NCBI GenBank assembly: GCA_964019135.1
Contig: OZ025248.1
Coordinates: 10,051,574 to 10,115,573, forward strand
Direction of reading: 5' to 3'
Length of the DNA: 64,000 nt
From: Arenicola marina
Taxonomy: Eukaryota > Annelida > Polychaeta > Arenicolidae
Part shown: piece after piece, positions 1 to 12,800 of the stretch
Position numbering within the stretch: the first letter of the stretch is position 1
Layout: every line of letters starts with the position of its first letter
The notes under the pieces: model-generated
The model's input: only the letters and a program-made list of their open reading frames with translations
Databases searched by the model: none
Told to the model about the DNA's origin: nothing
Position numbers and translations under genes: made by a program

Positions 1-192
1 GCGTAGCGCGTGACCTTAGACAGCAATAACAATGGAATTCCTCTCCCCAGATGCACCATTTGCTCATCGTATATCGTTGATGAAGTAGAAAGCAAAGTTA
101 TGAATTGTAAATGTTCAGCTTGAGTGCATCTGAGAAGACGAATGACCCTAGTGATTGCTGAAGTGACCGGAGTAGTGACGTGCTGTCATGAG

Positions 193-232
193 CTAATGGT
201 GATAATTAATTGTGTCTGGCCTGTGTTTTCAG
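193..232 (+). promoter_or_regulatory. 3' splice region of the unit: branch-site candidate, pyrimidine tract, acceptor
   Basis: CTAAT at 193-197 matches the loose animal branch consensus yTnAy, with its A 37 nt before the exon. The tract before AG is short (GTGTTTTCAG). Recurrent variants of this region mark unit types: GTGTGTTCAG in the units with CSDF read-through, CTATT instead of CTAAT in the KLLAII units (for example U41, U52, U61), CTCAT in U8, U13 and U15, TTTTTAG in U10, and GTGCTTTCAG in U145 and U154. Acceptor AG and donor GT are kept in all units. Confidence 0.7.
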
Positions 233-346
233 ATTTCGACGAATGCGCCAGCAACCCATGCCAAAATGGTGGCACGTGTACTGACGCGGTGAATGGCTAC
301 TCATGTGCTTGTGTTGCTGGTTACGTAGACAACGAGTGCCAGACAG
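233..346 (+). CDS. Reference exon U1: one calcium-binding EGF domain
   Basis: This exon is a model for the others. With the junction Asp, its residues are: D1-x-D3-E4 Ca2+-binding motif; C1 at 5, C2 at 10, C3 at 16, C4 at 25, C5 at 27, C6 at 36. CASNPC (5-10) fits the O-glucosylation consensus C1-x-S-x-P-C2. CQNGGTC (10-16) fits the O-fucosylation consensus C2-x4-[ST]-C3. [12 protein letters not shown] (16-27) fits the Asp/Asn beta-hydroxylation consensus C-x-[DN]-x4-[FY]-x-C-x-C. Between C5 and C6 the sequence is VAGYVDNE: the aromatic after Gly is present, but the second Gly usual in EGF domains is Asp. The acceptor AG is at 231-232 and the donor starts at 347. Modifications are predicted from motifs, not shown. 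Confidence 0.9.
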
Positions 347-3300
347 GTGAGTTGGAGTTTGGTGGCAAATAATACCTTTTCCGGCGTAGCGCGTAACCTT
401 AGACAGCAATAACCATGGAATACCTCTCCCCAGATGCACCATTTGCTCATCGTATATTGTTGATGAAGTAGAAAGCAAAGTTATGAATTGTAAATGTTCA
501 GCTTGAGTGCATCTGAGAAGACGAATGACCCTAGTGATTGCTGAAGTGACCGGAGTAGTGACGTGCTGTCATGAGCTAATGGTGATCATTAATTGTGTCT
601 GGCCTGTGTTTTCAGATTTCGACGAATGCGCCAGCAACCCATGCCAAAATGGTGGCACGTGTACTGACGCGGTGAATGGCTACTCATGTGCTTGTGTTGC
701 TGGTTACGTAGACAACGAGTGCCAGACAGGTGAGTTGGAGTTTGGTGGCAAATAAGACATTTTCCGGCGTAGCGCGTAACCTTAGACAGCAATAACGATG
801 GAATACCTCTCCCCAGATGCACCATTTGCTCATCGTGTATTGGTGATGAAGTAGAAAGCAAAGTTATGAATTGTAAATGTTCAGCTTGAGTGCATCTGAG
901 AAGACGAATGACCCTAGTGATTGCTGAAGTGACCGGAGTAGTGACGTGCAGTCATGAGCTAATGGTGATCATTAATTGTGTCTGGCTTGTGTTTTCAGAT
1001 TTCGACGAATGCGCCAGCAACCCATGTCAAAATGGTGGCACGTGTACTGACACGGTGAATGGCTACTCATGTGCTTGTGTTGCTGGTTACGTAGACAACG
1101 AGTGCCAGACAGGTGAGTTGGAGTTTGGTGGCAAATAAGACCTTTTCCGGCGTAGCGCGTAACCTTAGACAGCAATAACGATGGAATACTTCTCCCCATA
1201 TGAATTCATATGCTCATCGTATATTGTTGTTGAAGTAGAAAGGAAAGTTATGAATTGTAAATGTTCAGCTTGAGTGCGTCTGAGAAGACGAATGACCCTA
1301 GTGATCGCTGAAGTGACCGGAGTAGTGACGCGCAGTCATGAGCTAATGGTGATCAATAATTGTGTCTGGCTTGTGTTTTCAGATTTCGACGAATGCGCCA
1401 GCAACCCATGCCAAAATGGTGGCACGTGTACTGACACGGTGAATGGCTACTCATGTGCTTGTGTTGCTGGTTACGTAGACAACGAGTGCCAGACAGGTGA
1501 GTTGGAGTTTGGTGGCAAATAAGACCTTTTCCGGCGTACCGCGTAACCTTAGACAGCAATAACGATGGAATACTTCTCCCCATATGAATTCATTTGCTCA
1601 TCGTATATTGTTGTTGAAGTAGAAAGGAAAGTTATGAATTGTAAATGTTCAGCTTGAGTGCATCTGAGAAGACGAATGACCCTAGTGATTGCTGAAGTGA
1701 CCGGAGCAGTGACGTGCTGTCATGAGCTAATGGTGATCATTAATTGTGTCTGGCTTGTGTTTTCAGATTTCGACGAATGCGCCAGCAACCCATGCCAAAA
1801 TGGTGGCACGTGTACTGACGCGGTGAATGGCTATTCATGTGCTTGTGTTGCTGGTTACGTAGACAACGAGTGCCAGGCAGGTGAGTTGGAGTTTGGTGGC
1901 AAATAAAACCTTTTCCGGCGTAGCGCGTAACCTTAGACAGCAATAACCATGGAATACCTCTCTCCAGATGCACCATTCGCTCATCGGATATTGTTGATGA
2001 AGTAGAAAGCAAAGTTATGAATTGTAAATGTTCAGCTTGAGTGCATCTGAGAAGACGAATGACCCTAGTGATTGCTGAAGTGACCGGAGTAGTGACGTGC
2101 TGTCATGAGCTAATGGTGATCATTAATTGTGTCTGGCTTGTGTTTTCAGATTTCGCCGAATGCGCCAGCAACCCATGCCAAAATGGTGGCACGTGTACTG
2201 ACGCGGTGAATGGCTATTCATGTGCTTGTGTTGCTGGTTACGTAGACAACGAGTGCCAGACAGGTGAGTTGGGGTTTGGTGGCAAATAAGACCTTTTCCG
2301 GCGTAGCATGTGACCTTAGACAGCAATAACGATGGAATACCTCTCCCCAGATGCACCATTTGCTCATCGTATATCGTTGATGAAGTAGAAAGCAAAGTTA
2401 TGAATTGTAAATGTTCAGCTTCAGTGCATCTGAGAAGACGAATGACCCTAGTGATTGCTGAAGTGACCGGAGTAGTGACGTGCTGTCATGAGCTAATGGT
2501 GATCATTAATTGTGTCTGGCTTGTGTTTTCAGATTTCGCCGAATGCGCCAGCAACCCATGCCAAAATGGTGGCACGTGTACTGACGCGGTGAATGGCTAT
2601 TCATGTGCTTGTGTTGCTGGTTACGTAGACAACGAGTGCCAGACAGGTGAGTTGGGGTTTGGTGGCAAATAAGACCTTTTCCGGCGTAGCATGTGACCTT
2701 AGACAGCAATAACGATGGAATACCTCTCCCCAGATGCACCATTTGCTCATCGTATATCGTTGATGAAGTAGAAAGCAAAGTTATGAATTGTAAATGTTCA
2801 GCTTCAGTGCATCTGAGAAGACGAATGACCCTAGTGATTGCTGAAGTGACCGGAGTAGTGACGTGCTGTAATGAGCTCATGGTGATCATTAATTGTGTCT
2901 GGCTTGTGTTTTCAGATTTCGACGAATGCGCCAGCAACCCATGCCAAAATGGTGGCACATGTACTGACGCGGTGAATGGCTACTCATGTGCTTGTGTTGC
3001 TGGTTACGTAGACAACGAGTGCCAGACAGGTGAGTTGGAGTTTGGTGGCAAATAAAACCTTTTCCGGCGTAGCGCGTAACCTTAGACAGCAATAACCATC
3101 GAATACTTCTCCCCATATGAATTCATTTGCTCATCGTATATTGTTGTTGAAGTAGAGAGCAAAGTTATGAATTGTAAATGTTCAGCTTGAGTGCATCTGA
3201 GAAGACGAATGACCCTAGTGATTGCTGAAGTGACCGGAGTAGTGACGTGCTGTCATGAGCTAATGGTGATCATTAATTGTGTCTGGCCTGTGTTTTCAGA

Positions 3301-6300
3301 TTTCGACGAATGCGCCAGCAACCCATGCCAAAATGGTGGCACGTGTACTGACGCGGTGAATGGCTACTCATGTGCTTGTGTTGCTGGTTACGTAGACAAC
3401 GAGTGCCAGACAGGTGAGTTGGAGTTTGGTGGCAAATAAGACCTTTTCCGGCGTAGCGCGTAACCTTAGACAGCAATAACGATGGAATACCTCTCCCCAG
3501 ATGCACCATTTGCTCATCGTATATTGGTGATGAAGTAGAAAGCAAAGTTATGAATTGTAAATGTTCAGCTTGAGTGCATCTGAGAAGACGAATGACCCTA
3601 GTGATTGCTGAAGTGACCGGAGTAGTGACGTTCTGTCATGAGCTAATGGTGATCATTAATTGTGTCTGGCCTGTGTTTTTAGATTTCGACGAATGCGCCA
3701 GCAACCCATGTCACAATGGTGGCACGTGTACTGACACGGTGAATGGCTACTCATGTGCTTGTGTTGCTGGTTACGTAGACAACGAGTGCCAGACAGGTGA
3801 GTTGGAGTTTGGTGGCAAATAAGACCTTTTCCGGCGTACCGCGTAACCTTAGACAGCAATAACGATGGAATACTTCTCCGCATATGAATTCATTTGCTCA
3901 TCGTATATTGTTGTTGAAGTAGAAAGGAAAGTTATGAATTGTAAATGTTCATCTTGAGTGCATCTGAGAAGACGAATGACCCTAGTGATTGCTGAAGTGA
4001 CCGGAGTAGTGACGTGCTGTCATAAGCTAATGGTGATCATTAATTGTGTCTGGCTTGTGTTTTCAGATTTCGACGAATGCGCCAGCAACCCATGCCAAAA
4101 TGGTGGCACGTGTACTGACGCGGTGAATGGCTACTCATGTGCTTGTGTTGCTGGTTACGTAGACAACGAGTGCCAGACAGGTGAGTTGGAGTTTGGTGGC
4201 AAATAAAACCTTTTCCGGCGTAGCGCGTAACCTTAGACAGCAATAACCATGGAATACTTCTCCCCATATGAATTCATTTGCTCATCGTATATTGTTGTTG
4301 AAGTAGAAAGCAAAGTTATGAATTGTAAATGTTCAGCTTGAGTGCATCTGAGAAGACGAATGACCCTAGTGATTGCTGAAGTGACCGGAGTAGTGACATG
4401 CTGTCATGAGCTAATGGTGATCATTAATTGTGTCTGGCCTGTGTTTTCAGATTTCGACGAATGCGCCAGCAACCCATGCCAAAATGGTGGCACGTGTACT
4501 GACGCGGTGAATGGCTACTCATGTGCTTGTGTTGCTGGTTACGTAGACAACGAATGCCAGACCGGTGAGTTTGAGTTTGGTGGCAAATAAGACCTTTTCC
4601 GGCGTGGCGCGTGACCTTAGACAGCAATAACGATGGAACACCTCTCCCCAGATGCACCATTTGCTCATCGTATATCGTTGATGAGGTAGAAAGCAAAGTT
4701 ATGAATTGTAAATGTTCAGCTTGAGTGCATCTGAGAAGACGAATGACCCTAGTGATTGCTGAAGTGACCGGAGTAGTGACGTGCTGTAATGAGCTCATGG
4801 TGATCATTAATTGTGTCTGGCTTGTGTTTTCAGATTTCGACGAATGCGCCAGCAACCCATGCCAAAATGGTGGCATATGTACTGACGCGGTGAATGGCTA
4901 CTCATGTGCTTGTGTTCCTGGTTACGTAGACAACGAGTGCCAGACAGGTGAGTTGGAGTTTGGTGGCAAATAAAACCTTTTCCGGCGTAGCGCGTAACCT
5001 TAGACAGCAATAACCATGGAATACTTCTCCCCATATGAATTCATTTGCTCATCGTATATTGTTGTTGAAGTAGAGAGCAAAGTTATGAATTGTAAATGTT
5101 CAGCTTGAGGGCATCTGAGAAGACGAATGACCCTAGTGATTGCTGAAGTGACCGGAGTAGTGACGTGCTGTCATGAGCTAATGGTGATCATTAATTGTGT
5201 CTGGCCTGTGTTTTCAGATTTCGACGAATGCGCCAGCAACCCCTGCCAAAATGGTGGCACGTGTACTGACGCGGTGAATGGCTACTCATGTGCTTGTGTT
5301 GCTGGTTACGTAGACAACGAATGCCAGACCGGTGAGTTGGAGTTTGGTGGCAAATAAGACCTTTTCCGGCGTAGCGCGTGACCTTAGACAGCAATAACGA
5401 TGGAATACCTCTCCCCAGATGCACCATTTGCTCATCGCATATCGTTGATGAAGTAGAAAGCAAAGTTATGAATTGTAAATGTTCAGCTTGAGTGCATCTG
5501 AGAAGACGAATGACCCTAGTGATTGCTGAAGTGACCGGAGTAGTGACGTGCTGTAATGAGCTCATGGTGATCATTAATTGTGTCTGGCTTGTGTTTTCAG
5601 ATTTCGACGAATGCGCCAGCAACCCATGCCAAAATGGTGGCACATGTACTGACGCGGTGAATGGCTACTCATGTGCTTGTGTTGCTGGTTACGTAGACAA
5701 CGAGTGCCAGACAGGTGAGTTGGAGTTTGGTGGCAAATAAAACCTTTTCCGGCGTAGCGCGTAACCTTAGACAGCAATAACCATGGAATACTTCTCCCCA
5801 TATGAATTCATTTGCTCATCGTATATTGTTGTTGAAGTAGAGAGCAAAGTTATGAATTGTAAATGTTCAGCTTGAGGGCATCTGAGAAGACGAATGACCC
5901 TAGTGATTGCTGAAGTGACCGGAGTAGTGACGTGCTGTCATGAGCTAATGGTGATCATTAATTGTGTCTGGCTTGTGTTTTCAGATTTCGACGAATGCGC
6001 CAGCAACCCATGCCATAATGGTGGCACGTGTACTGACACGGTGAATGGATACTCATGTGCTTGTGTTGCTGGTTACGTAGACAACGAGTGCCAGACAGGT
6101 GAGTTGGAGTTTGGTGGCAAATAAAACCTTTTCCGGCGTAGCGCGTAACCTTAGACAGCAATAACCATGGAATACTTCTCCCCATATGAATTCATTTGCT
6201 CATCGTATATTGTTGTTGAAGTAGAAAGCAAAGTTATGAATTGTAAATGTTCAGCTTGAGTACATCTGAGAAGACGAATGACCCTAGTGATTGCTGAAGT

Positions 6301-6866
6301 GATCGGAGTAGTGACGTGCTGTCATGAGCTAATGGTGATAATTAATTGTGTCTGGCCTGTGTTTCCAGATTTCGACGAATGCGCCAGCAACCCATGCCAA
6401 AATGGTGGCACGTGTACTGACGCGGTGAATGGCTACTCATGTGCTTGTGTTGCTGGTTACGTAGACAACGAGTGCCAGACAGGTGAGTTGGAGTTTGGTG
6501 GCAAATAAAACCTTTTCCGGCGTAGCGCGTAACCTTAGACAGCAATAACCATGGAATACTTCTCCCCATATGAATTCATTTGCTCATCGTATATTGTTGA
6601 TGAAGTAGAAAGCAAAGTTATGAATTGTAAATGTTCAGCTTGAGTGCATCTGAGAAGACGAATGACCCTAGTGATTGCTGAAGTGACCGGAGTAGTGACG
6701 TCCTGTTATGAGCTAATGGTGATCATTAATTGTGTCTGGCTTGTGTTTTCAGATTTCGACGAATGCGCCAGCAACCCATGCCAAAATGGTGGCACCTGTA
6801 CTGACGCGGTGAATGGCTACTCATGTGCTTGTGTTGCTGGTTACGTAGACAACGAGTGCCAGACAG
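233..6866 (+). CDS. Left-flank exons U1-U18
   Basis: Eighteen 114-bp exons start at 233, 616, 999, 1383, 1767, 2150, 2533, 2916, 3300, 3683, 4067, 4451, 4834, 5218, 5601, 5985, 6369 and 6753. This flank holds most amino-acid variation. U3, U4, U10 and U16 have Thr for Ala before VNGYSC. U10 and U16 have CHNGG instead of CQNGG. U5 ends CQA instead of CQT. U6 and U7 have FAEC instead of FDEC. U13 has GGIC and CVPGY. U12 and U14 end in ACCG|GTGAG rather than ACAG|GTGAG, a silent change. All keep six cysteines and an open frame. Units here run as alternating or dimeric types rather than the core higher-order pattern. Confidence 0.88.
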
Positions 6867-9800
6867 GTGAGTTTGAGTTTGGTGTCAAATAAGACCTTTT
6901 CCGGCGTAGCGCGTGACCTTAGACAGCAATAACGATGGAATACCTCTCCCAGATGCACCATTTGCTCATCGTATATTGTTGATGGAGTAGAAAGCAAAGT
7001 TATGAATTGTAAATGTTCAGCTTGAGTGCATCTGAGAAGACGAATGACCCTAGTGATTGCTGAAGTGACCGGAGTAGTGACGTGTTGCCATGAGCTAATG
7101 GTGATCATTAATTGTGTCTGGCTTGTGTTTTCAGATTTCGACGAATGCGCCAGCAACCCATGCCAAAATGGTGGCACGTGTACTGACGCGGTGAACGGCT
7201 ACTCATGTACTTGTGTTGCTGGTTACGTAGACAACGAGTGCCAGACAGGTGAGTGGGAGTTTGGTGGCAAATAAGACCTTTTCCGGCGTAGCGCGTGACC
7301 TTAGACAGCAATAACGATGGAATACCTCTCCCCAGATGCACCATTTGCTCATCGTATATTGTTGATGAACTAGAAAGCAAAGTTATGAATTGTAAATGTT
7401 CAGCTTGAGTGCATCTGAGAAGACGAATGACCCTAGTGATTGCTGAAGTGACCGGAGTAGTGACGTGTTGCCATGAGCTAATGGTGATCATTAATTGTGT
7501 CTGGCTTGTGTTTTCAGATTTCGACGAATGCGCCAGCAACCCATGCCAAAATGGTGGCACGTGTACTGACGCGGTGAACGGCTACTCATGTGCTTGTGTT
7601 GCTGGTTACGTAGACAACGAGTGCCAGACAGGTGAGTTGGAGTTTGGTGGCAAATAAGGCCTTTTCCGGCGTAGCGCGTGACCTTAGACAGCAATAACGA
7701 TGGAATACCTCTCCCCAGAAGCACCATTTGCTCATCGTGTATCGTTGATGAAGTAGAAAGCAAAGTTATGAATTGTAAATGTTCAGCTTGAGTGCATCTG
7801 AGAAGACGAAAGACCCTAGTGATTGCTGAAGTAACCGGAGTAGTGACGTGCTGTCATAAGCTAATGGCGATCATTAATTGTGTCTGGCTTGTGTGTTCAG
7901 ATTTCGACGAATGCGCCAGCAACCCATGCCAAAATGGTGGCACGTGTACTGACGCGGTGAATGGCTACTCATGTGCTTGTGTTGCTGGTTACGTAGACAA
8001 CGAGTGCCAGACAGGTGAGTTGGAGTATGGTGGCAAATAAGACATTTTCCGGCGTAGCGCGTAACCTTAGACAGCAATAACGATGGAATACCTCTCCCCA
8101 GATGCACCATTTGCTCATCGTATATTGTTGATGAACTAGAAAGCAAAGTTATGAATTGTAAATGTTCAGCTTGAGTGCATCTGAGAAGACGAATGACCCT
8201 AGTGATTGCTGAAGTGACCAGAGTAGTGACGTGCTGTCATAAGCTAATGGCGATCATTAATTGTGTCTGGCCTGTGTTTTCAGATTTCGACGAATGCGCC
8301 AGCAACCCATGCCAAAATGGTGGCACGTGTACTGACGCGGTGAATGGCTACTCATGTGCTTGTGTTGCTGGTTACGTAGACAACGAGTGCCAGACAGGTG
8401 AGTTTGAGTTTGGTGGCAAATAAGACCTTTTCCGGCGTAGCGCGTGACCTTAGACAGCAATAACGATGGAATACCTCTCCCCAGATGCACCATTTGCTCA
8501 TCGTATATTGTTGATGAACTAGAAAGCAAAGTTATGAATTGTAAATGTTCAGCTTGAGTGCATCTGAGAAGACGAATGACCCTAGTGATTGGTGAAGTGA
8601 CCGGAGTAGTGACGTGTTGCCATGAGCTAATGGTGATCATTAATTGTGTCTGGCTTGTGTTTTCAGATTTCGACGAATGCGCCAGCAACCCATGCCAAAA
8701 TGGTGGCACGTGTACTGACGCGGTGAACGGCTACTCATGTGCTTGTGTTGCTGGTTACGTAGACAACGAGTGCCAGACAGGTGAGTTTGAGTTTGGTGTC
8801 AAATAAGACCTTTTCCGGCGTAGCGCGTGACCTTAGACAGCAATAACGATGGAATACCTCTCCCGAGATGCACCATTTGCTCATCGTATATTGTTGATGA
8901 AGTAGAAAGCAAAGTTATGAATTGTAAATGTTCAGCTTGAGTGCATCTGAGAAGACGAATGACCCTAGTGATTGCTGAAGTGACCGGAGTAGTGACGTCC
9001 TGTTATGAGCTAATGGTGATCATTAATTGTGTCTGGCTTGTGTTTTCAGATTTCGACGAATGCGCCAGCAACCCATGCCAAAATGGTGGCACCTGTACTG
9101 ACGCGGTGAATGGCTACTCATGTGCTTGTGTTGCTGGTTACGTAGACAACGAGTGCCAGACAGGTGAGTTTGAGTTTGGTGTCAAATAAGACCTTTTCCG
9201 GCGTAGCGCGTGACCTTAGACAGCAATAACGATGGAATACCTCTCCCCAGATGCACCATTTGCTCATCGTATATTGTTGATGGAGTAGAAAGCAAAGTTA
9301 TGAATTGTAAATGTTCAGCTTGAGTGCATCTGAGAAGACGAATGACCCTAGTGATTGCTGAAGTGACCGGAGTAGTGACGTGTTGCCATGAGCTAATGGT
9401 GATCATTAATTGTGTCTGGCTTGTGTTTTCAGATTTCGACGAATGCGCCAGCAACCCATGCCAAAATGGTGGCACGTGTACTGACGCGGTGAACGGCTAC
9501 TCATGTGCTTGTGTTGCTGGTTACGTAGACAACGAGTGCCAGACAGGTGAGTTGGAGTTTGGTGGCAAATAAGACCTTTTCCGGCGTAGCGCGTGACCTT
9601 AGACAGCAATAACGATGGAATACCTCTCCCCAGATGCACCATTTGCTCATCGTATATTGTTGATGAAGTAGAACGCAAAGTTATGAATTGTAAATGTTCA
9701 GCTTGAGTGCATCTGAGAAGACGAATGACCCTAGTGATTGCTGAAGTGACCGGAGTAGTGACGTGTTGCCATGAGCTAATGGCGATCATTAATTGTGTCT

Positions 9801-12800
9801 GGCTTGTGTGTTCAGATTTCGACGAATGCGCCAGCAACCCATGCCAAAATGGTGGCACGTGTACTGACGCGGTGAATGGCTACTCATGTGCTTGTGTTGC
9901 TGGTTACGTAGACAACGAGTGCCAGACAGGTGAGTTGGAGTATGGTGGCAAATAAGACATTTTCCGGCGTAGCGCGTGACCTTAGACAGCAATAACGATG
10001 GAATACCTCTCCCCAGATGCACCATTTGCTCATCGTATATTGTTGATGAAGTAGAACGCAAAGTTATGAATTGTAAATGTTCAGCTTGAGTGCATCTGAG
10101 AAGACGAATGACCCTAGTGATTGCTGAAGTGACCAGAGTAGTGACGTGCTGTCATAAGCTAATGGCGATCATTAATTGTGTCTGGCCTGTGTTTTCAGAT
10201 TTCGACGAATGCGCCAGCAACCCATGCCAAAATGGTGGCACGTGTACTGACGCGGTGAATGGCTACTCATGTGCTTGTGTTGCTGGTTACGTAGACAACG
10301 AGTGCCAGACAGGTGAGTTTGAGTTTGGTGGCAAATAAGACCTTTTCCGGCGTAGCGCGTGACCTTAGACAGCAATAACGATGGAATACCTCTCCCCAGA
10401 TGCACCATTTGCTCATCGTATATTGTTGATGAACTAGAAAGCAAAGTTATGAATTGTAAATGTTCAGCTTGAGTGCATCTGAGAAGACGAATGACCCTAG
10501 TGATTGGTGAAGTGACCGGAGTAGTGACGTGTTGCCATGAGCTAATGGTGATCATTAATTGTGTCTGGCTTGTGTTTTCAGATTTCGACGAATGCGCCAG
10601 CAACCCATGCCAAAATGGTGGCACGTGTACTGACGCGATGAACGGCTACTCATGTGCTTGTGTTGCTGGTTACGTAGACAACGAGTGCCAGACAGGTGAG
10701 TTTGAGTTTGGTGGCAAATAAGGCCTTTTCCGGCGTAGCGCGTGACCTTAGACAGCAATAACGATGGAATACCTCTCCCCAGATGCACCATTTGCTCATC
10801 GTGTATCGTTGATGAAGTAGAAAGCAAAGTTATGAATTGTAAATGTTCAGCTTGAGTGCATCTGAGAAGACGAATGACCCTAGTGATTGCTGAAGTAACC
10901 GGAGTAGTGACGTGCTGTCATAAGCTAATGGCGATCATTAATTGTGTCTGGCTTGTGTGTTCAGATTTCGACGAATGCGCCAGCAACCCATGCCAAAATG
11001 GTGGCACGTGTACTGACGCGGTGAATGGCTACTCATGTGCTTGTGTTGCTGGTTACGTAGACAACGAGTGCCAGACAGGTGAGTTGGAGTTTGGTGGCAA
11101 ATAAGACCTTTTCCGGCGTAGCGCGTGACCTTAGACAGCAATAACGATGGAATACCTCTCCCCAGATGCACCATTTGCTCATCGTATATTGTTGATGAAC
11201 TAGAAAGCAAAGTTATGAATTGTAAATGTTCAGCTTGAGTGCATCTGAGAAGACGAATGACCCTAGTGATTGGTGAAGTGACCGGAGTAGTGACGTGTTG
11301 CCATGAGCTAATGGTGATCATTAATTGTGTCTGGCTTGTGTTTTCAGATTTTGACGAATGCGCCAGCAACCCATGCCAAAATGGTGGCACGTGTACTGAC
11401 GCGGTGAACGGCTACTCATGTGCTTGTGTTGCTGGTTACGTAGACAACGAGTGCCAGACAGGTGAGTTTGAGTTTGGTGTCAAATAAGACCTTTTCCGGC
11501 GTAGCGCGTGACCTTAGACAGCAATAACGATGGAATACCTCTCCCGAGATGCACCATTTGCTCATCGTATATTGTTGATGAAGTAGAAAGCAAAGTTATG
11601 AATTGTAAATGTTCAGCTTGAGTGCATCTGAGAAGACGAATGACCCTAGTGATTGCTGAAGTAACCGGAGTAGTGACGTCCTGTTATGAGCTAATGGTGA
11701 TCATTAATTGTGTCTGGCTTGTGTTTTCAGATTTCGACGAATGCGCCAGCAACCCATGCCAAAATGGTGGCACCTGTACTGACGCGGTGAATGGCTACTC
11801 ATGTGCTTGTGTTGCTGGTTACGTAGACAACGAGTGCCAGACAGGTGAGTTTGAGTTTGGTGTCAAATAAGACCTTTTCCGGCGTAGCGCGTGACCTTAG
11901 ACAGCAATAACGATGGAATACCTCTCCCCAGATGCACCATTTGCTCATCGTATATTGTTGATGGAGTAGAAAGCAAAGTTATGAATTGTAAATGTTCAGC
12001 TTGAGTGCATCTGAGAAGACGAATGACCCTAGTGATTGCTGAAGTGACCGGAGTAGTGACGTGTTGCCATGAGCTAATGGTGATCATTAATTGTGTCTGG
12101 CTTGTGTTTTCAGATTTCGACGAATGCGCCAGCAACCCATGCCAAAATGGTGGCACGTGTACTGACGCGGTGAACGGCTACTCATGTGCTTGTGTTGCTG
12201 GTTACGTAGACAACGAGTGCCAGACAGGTGAGTTGGAGTTTGGTGGCAAATAAGACCTTTTCCGGCGTAGCGCGTGACCTTAGACAGCAATAACGATGGA
12301 ATACCTCTCCCCAGATGCACCATTTGCTCATCGTATATTGTTGATGAAGTAGAACGCAAAGTTATGAATTGTAAATGTTCAGCTTGAGTGCATCTGAGAA
12401 GACGAATGACCCTAGTGATTGCTGAAGTGACCGGAGTAGTGACGTGTTGCCATGAGCTAATGGCGATCATTAATTGTGTCTGGCTTGTGTTTTCAGATTT
12501 CGACGAATGCGCCAGCAACCCATGCCAAAATGGTGGCACGTGTACTGACGCGGTGAACGGCTACTCATGTACTTGTGTTGCTGGTTACGTAGACAACGAG
12601 TGCCAGACAGGTGAGTTGGAGTTTGGTGGCAAATAAGACCTTTTCCGGCGTAGCGCGTGACCTTAGACAGCAATAACGATGGAATACCTCTCCCCAGATG
12701 CACCATTTGCTCATCGTATATTGTTGATGGAGTAGAAAGCAAAGTTATGAATTGTAAATGTTCAGCTTGAGTGCATCTGAGAAGACGAATGACCTTAGTG

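Larger units (their letters stand above)
1200..6579 (+). repeat. Left-flank intron subtype with the ATGAATTCAT palindrome
   Basis: In nine introns, the sequence reading CCAGATGCACCATTTG elsewhere is replaced by CCATATGAATTCATTTG (or close to it), which adds one base and makes those units 384 bp. The 10-bp palindrome ATGAATTCAT starts at 1200, 1584, 3117, 3884, 4268, 5035, 5802, 6186 and 6570. It does not occur further right in the window. It marks a lineage of units that was never spread through the core, and is useful for anchoring the left flank. Confidence 0.85.

Noticed and set aside
124-372. Reading each 82-codon + strand frame as a small separate protein
   Set aside because: The first ~36 codons are intron sequence ending in a normal acceptor, and the last ten codons are read-through past a strong donor to TAA. 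The initiator would be GTG. The EGF module with phase 1-1 splice sites explains the open frame better.
576-602. TGATCA and CACGTG palindromes in intron and exon as regulatory sites
   Set aside because: They repeat only because the unit repeats. Short palindromes of this kind occur by chance, and CACGTG falls within conserved codons of GGTC.
2506-2958. Minus-strand open frames of 90-150 codons in almost every unit
   Set aside because: They recur only because the + strand unit recurs. They run antisense through the EGF exon and intron, have no recognisable domain, start at different points depending on unit type, and are ended by ordinary intron variants. They are shadows of the exon composition.
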